The notes under the pieces: generated by a model
Seen by the model: the letters and a program-made list of their open reading frames with translations, nothing else
Database searches by the model: none
Told to the model about the DNA's origin: nothing
In this document: positions 17,370-25,959 of the stretch, piece by piece
How the letters are laid out: every line of letters begins with the position of its first letter
Position numbering within the stretch: the first letter of the stretch is position 1
From: Streptomyces sp. NBRC 109706
GTDB taxonomy: Bacteria > Actinomycetota > Actinomycetes > Streptomycetales > Streptomycetaceae
Reading direction: 5' to 3'
Assembly (NCBI RefSeq): GCF_000974485.1
Contig: NZ_BBOM01000005.1
Coordinates: forward strand, 1,131,275 to 1,195,274
Length of the DNA stretch: 64,000 nucleotides
Made by a program: the position numbers and the translations under genes

Positions 17370-18352
17370 GCGTTGGCCCCCGAGTACTCCTTGCGACGGG
17401 CGATGATCAGCCGGGCGGCACCGTTGACCAGCAGGGTCAGCAGGAAGAGCACCAGCCCCGAGGCGATCAGCGCGTCCCGGCCCATCGACCCGGCCTCCTT
17501 GAACTGGCTGGCGATGTTCTGCGCGAAGGTGCCGCCGCCGGACTCCAGCACGCTGGCGTTGATCAGGAAGCTGGGCGAGAGAACGGTGGCCACCGCCATG
17601 GTCTCGCCGAGGGCCCGGCCGAGCCCCAGCATCGAGGCGCTGATCACCCCGGACCGCCCGAAGGGCAGCACGGTCACCCGGATCACCTCCCAGCGGGTGG
17701 CACCCAGCGCCAGCGCCGCCTCCTGGTGCGCCTTGGGCGTCTGCTTGAACACCTCACGGGCGACCGAGGTGATGATCGGCAGAATCATGATGGCCAGCAG
17801 GATGCCGACGGTCATCAGCGAACGGGCCGGGCTGCCGTCGTAGGAGAAGACCTTGGTCCAGCCCAGGAACTGGTCCAGCCAGTCGTACAGTCCGGTCATC
17901 CTGGGCACCAGATAGAGGGCGCCCCAGAGGCCGTAGATGATGCTGGGCACGGCGGCCAGCAGATCGATCAGATAGCCGATCGGGGTGGACAGCCGGCGCG
18001 GCGCGTAGTGCGAGATGAACAGCGCGATGCCCACCGCGATCGGCACCGCGATCAGCATCGCGATCACCGAGCTGACCACGGTGCCGAAGAGCAGCACCGC
18101 GATCCCGAAGTACGGCGGATCGGCGTTGGCCTCCCAGGCGAACGTGGTCAGGAAGTTGCCCTCGTTGGCCCGGATGGCGACCACGGCGCGGATGGTGAGG
18201 AACACCGCGATGGCGCCCATGATCACCAGCAGCGCGATGCCCGACCCCTTGGAGAGGTTGCTGAAGACCCGGTCACCCAGGCGGGTGGTGGCCCCGGCCG
18301 ACCCCTCGGGCGGACGGGGGGCGGGCTCGATGTCCTTGCTCTTCGCTGTCAT
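17366..18352 (-). CDS. pstC: Phosphate ABC transporter permease PstC
   Basis: A 328-residue permease with six main membrane segments and an EAA loop (KAHQEAALALGATRWEVIRV). FISHYAPRRL and AAVPSIIYGLWG are typical PstC segments. ATG 18352 begins 8 nt after the pstS stop. It heterodimerises with PstA to form the phosphate channel of the Pst importer. Confidence 0.96.
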   Translation of the reverse strand: MTAKSKDIEPAPRPPEGSAGATTRLGDRVFSNLSKGSGIALLVIMGAIAVFLTIRAVVAIRANEGNFLTTFAWEANADPPYFGIAVLLFGTVVSSVIAMLIAVPIAVGIALFISHYAPRRLSTPIGYLIDLLAAVPSIIYGLWGALYLVPRMTGLYDWLDQFLGWTKVFSYDGSPARSLMTVGILLAIMILPIITSVAREVFKQTPKAHQEAALALGATRWEVIRVTVLPFGRSGVISASMLGLGRALGETMAVATVLSPSFLINASVLESGGGTFAQNIASQFKEAGSMGRDALIASGLVLFLLTLLVNGAARLIIARRKEYSGANA

Positions 18353-18360
18353 CTCCGGCC

Positions 18361-19491
18361 TCAGTCCATCGCCTCGACGCGTTGCCGCACCTGCTCGACG
18401 ATGTCGTCGGAGATGGGCGCGTAGTCGATCTCGGCCAGCGCCCGCTGCCCCTCTTCGCCGGCGGTGTAGTTGAGAAAAGCCCTGGTCAGATCGAGCGTTC
18501 CGGGCGCGTTGCCCCGGTCGCAAACGATCTCGTAGGTGACCAGGACGATCGGGTAGACGCCGTCGGCCGTGGTCCCGTAGTCCAGTTGGAGTGCCAGGTC
18601 CCCGTCCTCGCCGACCACCTCCGCCTCGGCGATGGCGTTGGACGAGTTCTCCACGGTGGCCGCCACCGGCTCGTCGGCGCCGGTGTCGATCGCCACGGTG
18701 TCCAGCTCGTTCTGGTGCGCGTAGGACAGCTCGAAATAGCTGATCGCGCCCTTGTTCTGCTGCACCATGCCGACCAGCCCCGAGGAGCCGTCCGCCGACT
18801 GCCCGCCGCGACCGCGCCAGCTCTTGTCCGGCTCGTAGGGCCAGTCGTCCGGCGCGCTCGCGTTCAGATAGCTGGTGAGGTTCTCCGTGGTGCCGGAGCC
18901 GTCCGAGCGGTGGAACGGGGTGATCGCGAGGTCGGGGAGGTCGGCGTCGGGGTTGAGCGCGGCGATGGCGGGATCGTCCCAGCGGGTGATCCGGGAGTCG
19001 AAGATCCGGGCCAGCGTGGCCGCGTCCAGCGTCAGGTCCGACACCCCGGGGAGGTTGTAGCCCAGGGCGATGGGGCCGGCGGCCATCGGCAGATGGATGC
19101 CACGGCCCCCGTCGCGGCAGACCCGCCGGGACTCCTCCACCTCGCCGGGCGAGAGCAGCGAGTCGGAGCCGGCGAACGCGGTGGTGCCCTGCAGGAACTC
19201 CTGCACGCCGGCGCCGGACCCGGTGGCCTTGTAGTTGATCTGGCTGCCTTCACAATTGGCCTGGTAGGTGTTCACCCAGACCTCCATCGCATTGGCCTGG
19301 GCGCTGGAGCCCGAGGCCAGCAGGGTGCCGCCCGGGCCGCACTCAAGGCCCTCGATGGAGAAGTCCACCGCCCCGGGAAGGCCGGAGTTGTCATCCGTGC
19401 CACAGGCAGTGAGGGCCAGGGCGCCCGCCGCCAGCGCGGCGCCGAGGCTGAGCGCCCGCCGCTGCCGCCCGCTCGTGCGCGAAAGCTTCAC
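18361..19491 (-). CDS. pstS: Phosphate-binding lipoprotein PstS
   Basis: A 376-residue periplasmic-type phosphate-binding protein. It has a signal peptide with a lipobox (ALTACG, Cys near residue 30) and phosphate-site motifs ASGSSAQANAM, ATGSGAGVQEF, FAGSDSLLS and HRSDGSGTTENL. GTG 19491 sits behind GGAAGGAT. The upstream DNA has 11-nt-spaced PHO-box units, so induction by PhoP under phosphate limitation is expected. It is the first gene of the pst operon and is divergent from csoR. Confidence 0.97.
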   Translation of the reverse strand: MKLSRTSGRQRRALSLGAALAAGALALTACGTDDNSGLPGAVDFSIEGLECGPGGTLLASGSSAQANAMEVWVNTYQANCEGSQINYKATGSGAGVQEFLQGTTAFAGSDSLLSPGEVEESRRVCRDGGRGIHLPMAAGPIALGYNLPGVSDLTLDAATLARIFDSRITRWDDPAIAALNPDADLPDLAITPFHRSDGSGTTENLTSYLNASAPDDWPYEPDKSWRGRGGQSADGSSGLVGMVQQNKGAISYFELSYAHQNELDTVAIDTGADEPVAATVENSSNAIAEAEVVGEDGDLALQLDYGTTADGVYPIVLVTYEIVCDRGNAPGTLDLTRAFLNYTAGEEGQRALAEIDYAPISDDIVEQVRQRVEAMD

Positions 19492-19532
19492 TGTCGTTCG
19501 ATCCTTCCCGTAACCGTTCTCACCTGAAAGTA

Positions 19533-19582
19533 GGTTGATCAGGTGAATCGACTTACGGTCAAAAGTGAATAGCAAATGAATC
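19533..19582 (-). promoter_or_regulatory. PHO box (PhoP direct repeats) upstream of pstS
   Basis: Read on the minus strand, four or five units recur every 11 nt: TTCATTTG, TTCACTTT, CCGTAAGT, TTCACCTG and a weaker AACCTACT. This fits the Streptomyces PhoP direct-repeat unit related to GTTCACC. The array ends about 42 nt upstream of the pstS GTG, a normal promoter distance. Confidence 0.8.
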
Positions 19583-19648
19583 ACGCAGGGCGGTCAGGTG
19601 GCCGGCAGGGTGCACGATACTGCCCGGTTGGCCGACGGTTCGTTACGC

Positions 19649-19667
19649 TATACCCATCAGGGGTATA
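19649..19667 (+). promoter_or_regulatory. CsoR operator upstream of csoR
   Basis: TATACCCATCAGGGGTATA is an inverted repeat of ATACCC/GGGTAT around a short centre, the form known for copper-sensing CsoR operators. It ends 18 nt before the csoR start codon, implying autoregulation. Confidence 0.85.
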
Positions 19668-19685
19668 TGAGCAGAAGGCGGCACT

Positions 19686-20084
19686 ATGACCACACTAGGG
19701 ACGATCGACGGCCATGGCGCACCGGACGAGCGGCAGCCGGACGAGCCCACGCCGGACCCCGCCTGCCATGCCGGGCCGCCGACGGCCGAACCGGGTCAGG
19801 GCCCGCACGGCTACAGCAAGGACAAGGACGCCCACCTCAAACGGCTCCGCCGGATCGAGGGGCAGATCCGTGGCCTGCAGCGCATGGTCGACGAGGACGT
19901 CTACTGCATCGACATACTGACGCAGGTCTCCGCCTCCACCAAGGCGCTCCAGTCCTTCGCCCTCCAGCTGCTGGAGGAGCATCTGCGGCACTGCGTCGCC
20001 CACGCCGCCCAGGAGGGCGGCCCCGAGATCGACGCCAAGGTCAAGGAGGCCACGGCCGCCATCGGCCGAATGCTCCGCACCTGA
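19686..20084 (+). CDS. csoR: Copper-sensing repressor CsoR
   Basis: A 132-residue DUF156/CsoR protein with an approximately 40-residue disordered N-terminal extension. The metal site is visible: Cys in DVYCIDIL, then His 25 residues later and Cys 29 residues later in EEHLRHCV, the Cys-His-Cys spacing of copper-type CsoR. The helical core has HLKRLRRIEGQIRGLQRMV. It represses copper-resistance genes until Cu(I) binds. No copper exporter or chaperone gene is adjacent, so its regulon lies elsewhere apart from itself. It is divergent from pstS. Confidence 0.93.
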   Translation: MTTLGTIDGHGAPDERQPDEPTPDPACHAGPPTAEPGQGPHGYSKDKDAHLKRLRRIEGQIRGLQRMVDEDVYCIDILTQVSASTKALQSFALQLLEEHLRHCVAHAAQEGGPEIDAKVKEATAAIGRMLRT

Positions 20085-20300
20085 GCCGCCGAACGCTCCG
20101 CGCCCGAGCCGCGCGGACCCCGGCCGTCGGCGTCCGCCCTCAGACCGTCGTGGAGCGCGACCGACTCCCCCGGCCCGGCGGCTGGAGCCCACCCGCCGGG
20201 GGCGCCTCCCAGGCGGAGCCCGGGGAGCCGCGAGTCCGCCACGGCCCGAGAGACCGCCGCCCGTGCTCGGGGCTCAGCGCTCAGGGCTAGGGGCTCGGCT

Positions 20301-21122
20301 TCAGGCGACGGCGCCCCAGTAGACGTCCTCGGGTGCCGGCAGCGCCACGTCGACGGTGACGCCGAAGCCGAAGAGCGTCACCGTGGAGGTCACCTCCACC
20401 GCCCGCAGGCCCTGCGCCAGGCTGAACTCGTGCCGCACCCGCCGGGGCGTGCCCTGGTCGTCGAGATAGGCGTCGAACGGGACCTCGGTGCTGGTGAAGC
20501 CGCCAACCGCGGCCGTCAGCTGCTCCCTGAGCCGCGCCGTGGCCGCGGCCTCGGCGGCCACGGCGATATCCGTCACCCCCCGGTAGTGCCGCACCGGCAC
20601 CCCGTCCACGCTGGCCGCCCCCAGATCGTCCGCGCTGCGCACCCCGCGCAGCAGCTCGACGGCGGTGATCGGGTCCGTCGCGCCGCCGGTCACCACGTTC
20701 CCGTCCGCGACGCCGGCCACCTCGACCCGCACCCACTTGTCCGCCGGCACCCCGGCGCCGCGGTTCTTCATGAACAGCTCGCCCGGCGCGAAGACCTCGG
20801 TGACCGGCTCGCCCCGCTCCGGCGCCCCCGGATCGGGCGGCAGGGTCACCCGCAGTTCACCGAGGCCGCTCGTGTAGTCGAAGACGCCCTCGCCCTGGAT
20901 GGTGAGCCGGGTGCCGCCCGAGGCCATCCGCATGGCCGTGCGGGTCTGCGACGAGCCGGACTCCACCAGCAGATCGGGCGCCGACCGCACGACGCGCAGC
21001 GGATCGTCCGACGACCGCCCGTCGGAGGCGGCCGTGCCGGTGCCGGAGCAGCCGCTGACCGCGAGCATCAGGGCCAACAGCCCACCCCAACCGAGCCCGG
21101 TCGTTCGCCGCCACACCACCAT
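20301..21122 (-). CDS. LppX/LprG-like lipoprotein, putative
   Basis: A 273-residue lipoprotein with a short signal ending in lipobox VSGC (Cys about residue 25). The mature part alternates strands and ends in FGFGVTVDVALPAPEDV. The layout resembles the LolA-fold LppX/LprAFG family that carries lipids in actinobacteria, but I see no diagnostic motif, so the family is tentative. It is an isolated minus-strand gene following roughly 200 nt of non-coding DNA after csoR. Confidence 0.65.
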   Translation of the reverse strand: MVVWRRTTGLGWGGLLALMLAVSGCSGTGTAASDGRSSDDPLRVVRSAPDLLVESGSSQTRTAMRMASGGTRLTIQGEGVFDYTSGLGELRVTLPPDPGAPERGEPVTEVFAPGELFMKNRGAGVPADKWVRVEVAGVADGNVVTGGATDPITAVELLRGVRSADDLGAASVDGVPVRHYRGVTDIAVAAEAAATARLREQLTAAVGGFTSTEVPFDAYLDDQGTPRRVRHEFSLAQGLRAVEVTSTVTLFGFGVTVDVALPAPEDVYWGAVA

Positions 21123-21204
21123 GAATCCCCTGGCCCTCCCGGAACCGCCGCTTCGGATGACTACCGACCTAACGAGGTCCTGGCGGGCCCGTTACGGTGG
21201 TGGG

Positions 21205-21411
21205 GTGGACGAGCAGGGTGCGGACATACCGAAGACGTCACCCGACGTCATCGGCGAGACACACCAGGTGGAACTCTACGAGCGCGGCCCGTTTCTGGCC
21301 TCCCGCTGCAGCTGCGGATGGTACGGGCCGGCCCGCCGCTCCCGGCCGCTCGCCAGGGACGAGGCCGCCGGACACACCCGCTCGGACGGCACCGACGATC
21401 CCGGAGGCTAA
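21205..21411 (+). CDS. Small conserved hypothetical protein with CSCGW motif
   Basis: A 68-residue protein read from GTG 21205. It has a central segment QVELYERGPFLASRCSCGWYGPARRS, in which the two Cys could bind metal or be redox-active, flanked by polar ends. Similar small proteins are familiar from Streptomyces genomes, but no function is known. Upstream ATGs at 21121 and 21157 are in frame but would overlap the divergent lipoprotein start region. Its last 4 nt overlap the end of the convergent PAP2 gene. Confidence 0.6.
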   Translation: MDEQGADIPKTSPDVIGETHQVELYERGPFLASRCSCGWYGPARRSRPLARDEAAGHTRSDGTDDPGG

Positions 21412-22067
21412 GCCGCCAGCCGTTCGCCCGCGCCGCGTTCCTGCTCCGGATCGTCCTCGGGCGGTCTGGCCAACCAGCCGAACCAGCCCACGCCGGCGAC
21501 GGCCCGCACCAGCGGGGTCAGCAGCGCCATGCCCAGCGGGGCGAGCAGCAGCGCCACCGCCATGCCGAGCGCGAAACCGCCGACCACATCCGTCGGATAG
21601 TGCACCCCCATCAACACCCGGGCCGCGCCCTGCAACAGGGCCAACCCCAGCGCCACCAGACCCAGCACCCGGTGCACCAGGAACAGCGCCACCGCGATCG
21701 CCATCGCCACCCCCGCGTGATCGCTGACGAACGAGTAGCCGTCCTTGCCGTCCACCATCGGAATCAGCTCGGCATGACTGTCATACGGACGCGGCCGCGC
21801 GACAAAGGCGCGGATCGGCATGTTCGCCGACCACGCCAACCCGGCGGCCACCAGCGCCCAGCAGCAGCCGGCCACCGCCTGCGGCGCGTCGGACCGACGC
21901 CGCACCAGCAGCCAGCCGAGAACCACCAACGCCACCAGCACGAACGGCAGTCCGTACTCGCCGACAAAGGTGACGGCGTCTCGCATCCGGCCGGGCAGGC
22001 GCTCGGCGAGGCCGTTGATCTCGAAGAGGACGTCACGCTCGAAGTCCGGATTATCGATCTCAGCCAT
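21408..22067 (-). CDS. PAP2-superfamily phosphatase
   Basis: A 219-residue membrane protein with about five helices and the three PAP2 motifs in variant form: RAFVARPRP for KxxxxxxRP, SFVSDHAG for PSGH, and ARVLMGVHYPTDVVGG for SRxxxxxHxxxD. Both catalytic His residues are present. Likely substrates are lipid phosphates such as phosphatidate or undecaprenyl pyrophosphate. ATG 22067 is followed by a soluble N-terminus of about 25 residues. Confidence 0.88.
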   Translation of the reverse strand: MAEIDNPDFERDVLFEINGLAERLPGRMRDAVTFVGEYGLPFVLVALVVLGWLLVRRRSDAPQAVAGCCWALVAAGLAWSANMPIRAFVARPRPYDSHAELIPMVDGKDGYSFVSDHAGVAMAIAVALFLVHRVLGLVALGLALLQGAARVLMGVHYPTDVVGGFALGMAVALLLAPLGMALLTPLVRAVAGVGWFGWLARPPEDDPEQERGAGERLAA

Positions 22068-22611
22068 ATGCCGTTGTGGCCCCTTCGTGCTGTGGGGGAC
22101 CCTGCCAAGGCTGGCAGGGAAGAGGAGCCCCTGTTCCGGTACAGGTAACGCCCATGAGTTCCCCCGGAGTGCCTAGGTCCATCGAATGCGCGCGACAGCG
22201 TTATCGAACAGCAACGCCGCGCCGCACCGCGACCCGGTGGCACTGGCCAGTAGCGAACGGACCGTCACCAGACGGGTGTGGTCCGAGAAGGAGTACAGGC
22301 CCTCGCGTTCGCACCGGGATGCTCGGCACCCGTCCCGGCAAGCGCTGTTTCCGCCTGGATGTCACGATATGGAAAGCCCCGAACCCGCCCTCGTCGCCTC
22401 GGATCTGCACGCGGTGATAAGCCGTGCGTTGTGCACCTTTACTTGTTCGGCTGTGCTGAGCTGCACCGTAATCGAGGAATCGAACCCCAGCGTTGCTCTC
22501 CACGCACCTTAAGTGGGCCGGAAAACCGCCGGCCCCTCGGTCTGTGCACGCCTCCGAGCGACTACCTGCTCCATACCGTCATCGTCCCCGGGCCCTCGCC
22601 CGCCGGATCGG
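22068..22611. other. Intergenic region without a supportable gene
   Basis: About 540 bp separate the PAP2 start from the end of the DIP1984-like gene. Open frames exist on both strands, but their codon third-position bias is weak and no family is recognisable. Around 22460-22490 a minus-strand GGTTCGATTCC resembles a tRNA T-arm, but no matching acceptor or anticodon arm is found. Confidence 0.5.
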
Positions 22612-23082
22612 TCAGTCCAACAGATCGGCCTCCCAGTTGACGCGCTGGATGCGCACATCGAGCTCGCGAATCTCCCGGGCCAACGCATCGGCCTGGCCGC
22701 GCAGTTCGGCGACCGGGAGCGCCGAGAGCATCATCAGCTCGGAACGGAGCTGACGACCGTAGGAACGCTCACCCGCGCCCGCCGCCGCGTCCGCCGCGTC
22801 CGTGATCACCGAGTGGCGGAGCCGCAGCGTGTCCCGGCGCGCCAGCGCGTCGGTGAGGGTGCCGTCCTGGCCCATCTCCACCGCCGCGTTGGTCAGGTTG
22901 ATCCGCCGGATCCATGTCTCCAGCTGGTCCAGTACCTCGCCCGTCTCCGCCAACAGCTGCGCCGCGTCCTCGGCGGGCGTCTCCCCCTCCTGGTACCGCG
23001 CGCTGCTGACGATCCGTGCCCGCAACTGCTCGACCCGACGCGTCGCCTCCGCGCGCTCCGCCAGCGCCTCGGCCAGCTTCAT
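22612..23082 (-). CDS. DIP1984-family helical protein
   Basis: A 156-residue, strongly helical protein beginning MKLAEALAERAEATRRVEQL and ending with RIQRVNWEADLLD. The pattern matches the DIP1984 family (named from Corynebacterium diphtheriae), which has no established cellular function. ATG 23082 follows GGGGGGCGG. It carries repeated heptads and should form coiled coils. It stands alone between the PAP2 gene and a wall hydrolase gene on the same strand. Confidence 0.82.
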   Translation of the reverse strand: MKLAEALAERAEATRRVEQLRARIVSSARYQEGETPAEDAAQLLAETGEVLDQLETWIRRINLTNAAVEMGQDGTLTDALARRDTLRLRHSVITDAADAAAGAGERSYGRQLRSELMMLSALPVAELRGQADALAREIRELDVRIQRVNWEADLLD

Positions 23083-23176
23083 GGCCGCCCCCCGTTCCCC
23101 GTCCTGCTTGATGTCGCATGAGTATACGAACGCCAACTGGCCCGTCAGCAGCTGGTTTTTCGTCGGCGGACCGGCC

Positions 23177-24166
23177 TCATGCGTCGGTGGGGCGGGTGGC
23201 GCCGAAGTAGTCGGGGGAGTCGATCGGGTCGAAGCGGATGGTGGCTCCGGTATAGGGCGCGTTGATCATGTAGCCGCCGCCGACATAGATCCCGACATGG
23301 TGAATGCTCCGGGAGTCGGTCAGATCGGTGGCGAAGAAGACCAGGTCGCCGGGGAGCAGTTGGTCCCGGGTGGGGTGCGGCCCGGCGATCCACTGGTCGT
23401 TGGCCACCCGGGGCAGTTCGATGCCCACGGACTCGTATGCGGCCTTGGTCAGTCCGGAGCAGTCGAATCTTCCGTCGTCCTCGGGGGTGCCGTCGCCGCC
23501 CCAGAGATAGGGCGTGCCCAGGTGCTCCTGGGCGAAGGACACGGCGCCGGCGGCCTGTTCCAGCGGCGGAAGCCGTTCGTCCTCGGGCGGCGCGGTGAAG
23601 CTGGCCTCCGCGCCACGGATGATCCGCACATAGTTCTGCGTCTCCTCGTACGGCGGCACCCCGTTGTACTGGATCACCGCGTACGGCCCGGCGTTGTAGG
23701 CGGCCAGCATGTTGTCCACCGGGTCGCCCGGCACATCCCGCACATAGCCGGCCAGCGCGCAGTCATAGGCGGCGGCGGACGGAATGGCGTCCTCCGGGTC
23801 CCAGACATTGGCCACCCCGTCGCCGTTGGCGTCCAGTCCGTGGGTGGCCCAGGTGCCGGGGATGAACTGGGCTATGCCCTGGGCCGCCGCATGGCTCTCG
23901 GCGTCCGTCCGCCAGCCGCTCTCCTGGTTGAGCTGCGCGGCCAGGATCGCGGGGGACAGCTCGGGGCAGGTGTTGCCCCACTGCTGCACCAGGTCCTCGT
24001 ACTCCGGCGGGACGGTGTTCCGCGCCAACTGGCCGTCCCCGCCGCCCGGTCGGCCGGCGCCGCCGAACAGGTCGGCCGCCGCGCCATAGACGCCGATCAC
24101 CAGAAAGCCGACGAAGAGCAGCATGATGCCGAAGCCGGCACCCACCAGCATCACGACCCGCCGCAT
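23177..24166 (-). CDS. Bifunctional SLT lytic transglycosylase / NlpC-P60 endopeptidase
   Basis: A 329-residue protein with an N-terminal membrane anchor (residues about 4-30). A lysozyme/SLT domain spans about 50-190 (catalytic Glu in LNQESGW, then GIAQFIPGTW and AAYNAGP). An NlpC/P60 domain spans about 205-325 (Cys in RFDCSGLT, His in HHVGIYVGGG). It would cleave both glycan strands and peptide stems of peptidoglycan. The same domain pair occurs in VirB1-like proteins of conjugative systems. ATG 24166 is the first Met ahead of the anchor. It is divergent from a two-helix membrane protein gene. Confidence 0.9.
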   Translation of the reverse strand: MRRVVMLVGAGFGIMLLFVGFLVIGVYGAAADLFGGAGRPGGGDGQLARNTVPPEYEDLVQQWGNTCPELSPAILAAQLNQESGWRTDAESHAAAQGIAQFIPGTWATHGLDANGDGVANVWDPEDAIPSAAAYDCALAGYVRDVPGDPVDNMLAAYNAGPYAVIQYNGVPPYEETQNYVRIIRGAEASFTAPPEDERLPPLEQAAGAVSFAQEHLGTPYLWGGDGTPEDDGRFDCSGLTKAAYESVGIELPRVANDQWIAGPHPTRDQLLPGDLVFFATDLTDSRSIHHVGIYVGGGYMINAPYTGATIRFDPIDSPDYFGATRPTDA

Positions 24167-24460
24167 CGCCCGCCCCCTCCGTCCAGGAACCGACCAGCCG
24201 CCGGACGCGGTTCGCCGGCTCTCCGAAGATGGTGGCATGTGACCGGGGTTCACCGTCGAGTCCCGGGACTGGTTCTGGACATCGCGGACGGGAACGGGCC
24301 CTGATCGGTCGCCGATCGGCGCCGTCCGGCGGCGAAATCCGGCCAAAGAGTGGGCACTCGGCACGGTGAGCGTTCGTCACCTTACGGGACACGCTGTCGG
24401 TGGGCCGTGGCACAATCCGATGAGGAGGGGACAAGAGAGCGAGTGAGGCGGTGAGTTCGA

Positions 24461-24769
24461 ATGCTCCTAGCGGCCGAAGAAGACGACATCACCAACATCA
24501 TCGGCGGAATCGCGCCCGATTGGGGCCCTTTCTCCGCTGTTGGCACCGAGGCCAGGACGCTGATCCAGGTCATCATGGCGCTGGCCATCCTGATCTGCAT
24601 GGGCATCGCCATCTGGGGCGCCGCCAAGCAACGGATCGGGTCCACCGCGATGCGGGACAGCTTCAGCGCCGAGCAGGGCAAGGGGCTGATCGTCGCCGGG
24701 CTGACGGGAATCTTCATCATCGGTTCCCTGGGCACGCTGTTCACCATCATCTATGGCATGGCCATCTGA
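24461..24769 (+). CDS. Small two-helix membrane protein, VirB2/pilin-like shape
   Basis: A 102-residue protein with two hydrophobic helices (about residues 34-55 and 75-98) separated by a short charged loop (AAKQRIGSTAMRDSFSAEQGK), and an acidic N-terminus with no cleavable signal. Size and topology are like T4SS VirB2/TrbC-type subunits, and it is divergent from an SLT+NlpC/P60 enzyme. No T4SS ATPase gene is present, so this is speculative. The gene is otherwise a conserved Streptomyces-type hypothetical. It is followed 25 nt later by a lipoprotein gene and may be co-transcribed with it. Confidence 0.7.
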   Translation: MLLAAEEDDITNIIGGIAPDWGPFSAVGTEARTLIQVIMALAILICMGIAIWGAAKQRIGSTAMRDSFSAEQGKGLIVAGLTGIFIIGSLGTLFTIIYGMAI

Positions 24770-24794
24770 CGGTCCGGGGAAGGAACGGCGGCCG

Positions 24795-25949
24795 ATGCGT
24801 GAACGGGGCGCCCGTCAACGGCTGTTGAGGCGTGCGTTGGTCGCGATGGCACTGGGCGGCACCCTCCTCGCCGGCTGCGCCGGCGGCCCGGCGGCCAACC
24901 GCGCCGGGCTGGACCACTCCGACAACGAGGACGAGGCATCCCCGACGGGGAGCCAGAGCCCGGGTGTCGAGGAGGACAACGAGTCTCCGACCGAGTCCGC
25001 GCCCGAGGACCCGCCGAATCTGCCGACGGCCGAGCCCAACGTTTCGTTGGATCCGGGCACGGCCATCCCAGCCGTGCCCGACGCCTGCTGCCTGGCCGCC
25101 TTCCCGAACGGCGACCTGCTGGTCGGCACGACGGGGGGCAACCTCAGCCGGGTGACGGAGCAGGGCGACATCACCGACGTGGGCCAGCTTCAGGGCGCCC
25201 TGACCGAACTGCTCGCCCTGGCGATCCCCCCCGACGACGAACCCGACACGTTGTACGCCTACTACGCGGGCGCCAGCAGCAGCAGCGTGGCCGCCTATGG
25301 CTATGACCCGACCGAGCCGGACGGCGCCCAGGTCAACAGCACGAACCAGCAGATCGTGCGGTATCTGCCCCACGCCGACAGCCGCAGCGGCGGGGCGCTG
25401 ACCTTCGGCCCCGAGGACGGTCTGCTCTATGTGGGCATAGGCGACGCGGGCAATGCCGAGCTGGCCACCAGCCCGACATCCGGCGCCGGCAAGATCCTGC
25501 GGATCGAGCAGAACACCCCCCTTCCAGTGGACGGAGGGAACATCGCCACCGAATCCCTCGTGCACTCCAGTGGCCATGGCGACATTCGCGGCCTGGCCTG
25601 GGACGACGTGAATAGGCTCTGGTCGGTCGAGGTCGATCCGGACGGTGTTACGGAGGTCAACGCCGTGATTCCGCAGGCGCGTTACGACGAGGAGGCGCCG
25701 AAGCACTCCTGGGAGGCGAGCGAGGTCGATCCGGTGGGTCTGGCCTATGGCGCCGTCTCGCTCTGGGTGCCCTCCCGAGGCCAGGGCCTGTGGCGGCTGC
25801 CGCTGGATCTGAGCGCCGCCGAGGTCAGCGGCGCCCCGCAACTGCTGGCCGACGATCTGACCGCGCCGACCGCCGTGCTCCCCGACGCGAGTGACGGCCC
25901 GCTCCGCGTTCTGATCGGTGACGTCGTCCAGCCGTACGGGATCAGCTGA
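24795..25949 (+). CDS. Glucose/sorbosone dehydrogenase-like beta-propeller lipoprotein
   Basis: A 384-residue lipoprotein with lipobox LLAGC (Cys about 27) and a long acidic Ser/Pro-rich linker (about residues 40-85). A six-bladed-propeller-like domain follows, with FPNGDLLVGT, GGALTFGPEDGLLYVGIGDAG and HGDIRGLAWDD. These resemble PQQ-dependent sugar dehydrogenases of the GSDH family. Many such lipoproteins lack proof of enzyme activity. ATG 24795 is preceded by GGAACGGCGG. It converges on mqnP with only 10 nt between stops. Confidence 0.75.
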   Translation: MRERGARQRLLRRALVAMALGGTLLAGCAGGPAANRAGLDHSDNEDEASPTGSQSPGVEEDNESPTESAPEDPPNLPTAEPNVSLDPGTAIPAVPDACCLAAFPNGDLLVGTTGGNLSRVTEQGDITDVGQLQGALTELLALAIPPDDEPDTLYAYYAGASSSSVAAYGYDPTEPDGAQVNSTNQQIVRYLPHADSRSGGALTFGPEDGLLYVGIGDAGNAELATSPTSGAGKILRIEQNTPLPVDGGNIATESLVHSSGHGDIRGLAWDDVNRLWSVEVDPDGVTEVNAVIPQARYDEEAPKHSWEASEVDPVGLAYGAVSLWVPSRGQGLWRLPLDLSAAEVSGAPQLLADDLTAPTAVLPDASDGPLRVLIGDVVQPYGIS

Positions 25950-25959
25950 CCATCGGTGG

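Noticed and set aside
22440..22515. tRNA-like T-arm (minus strand GGTTCGATTCC)
   Set aside because: No complementary acceptor stem, anticodon arm or D-arm can be placed at the proper distances. At best it is a remnant, and no integrase or duplicated sequence is nearby to support an attachment site.
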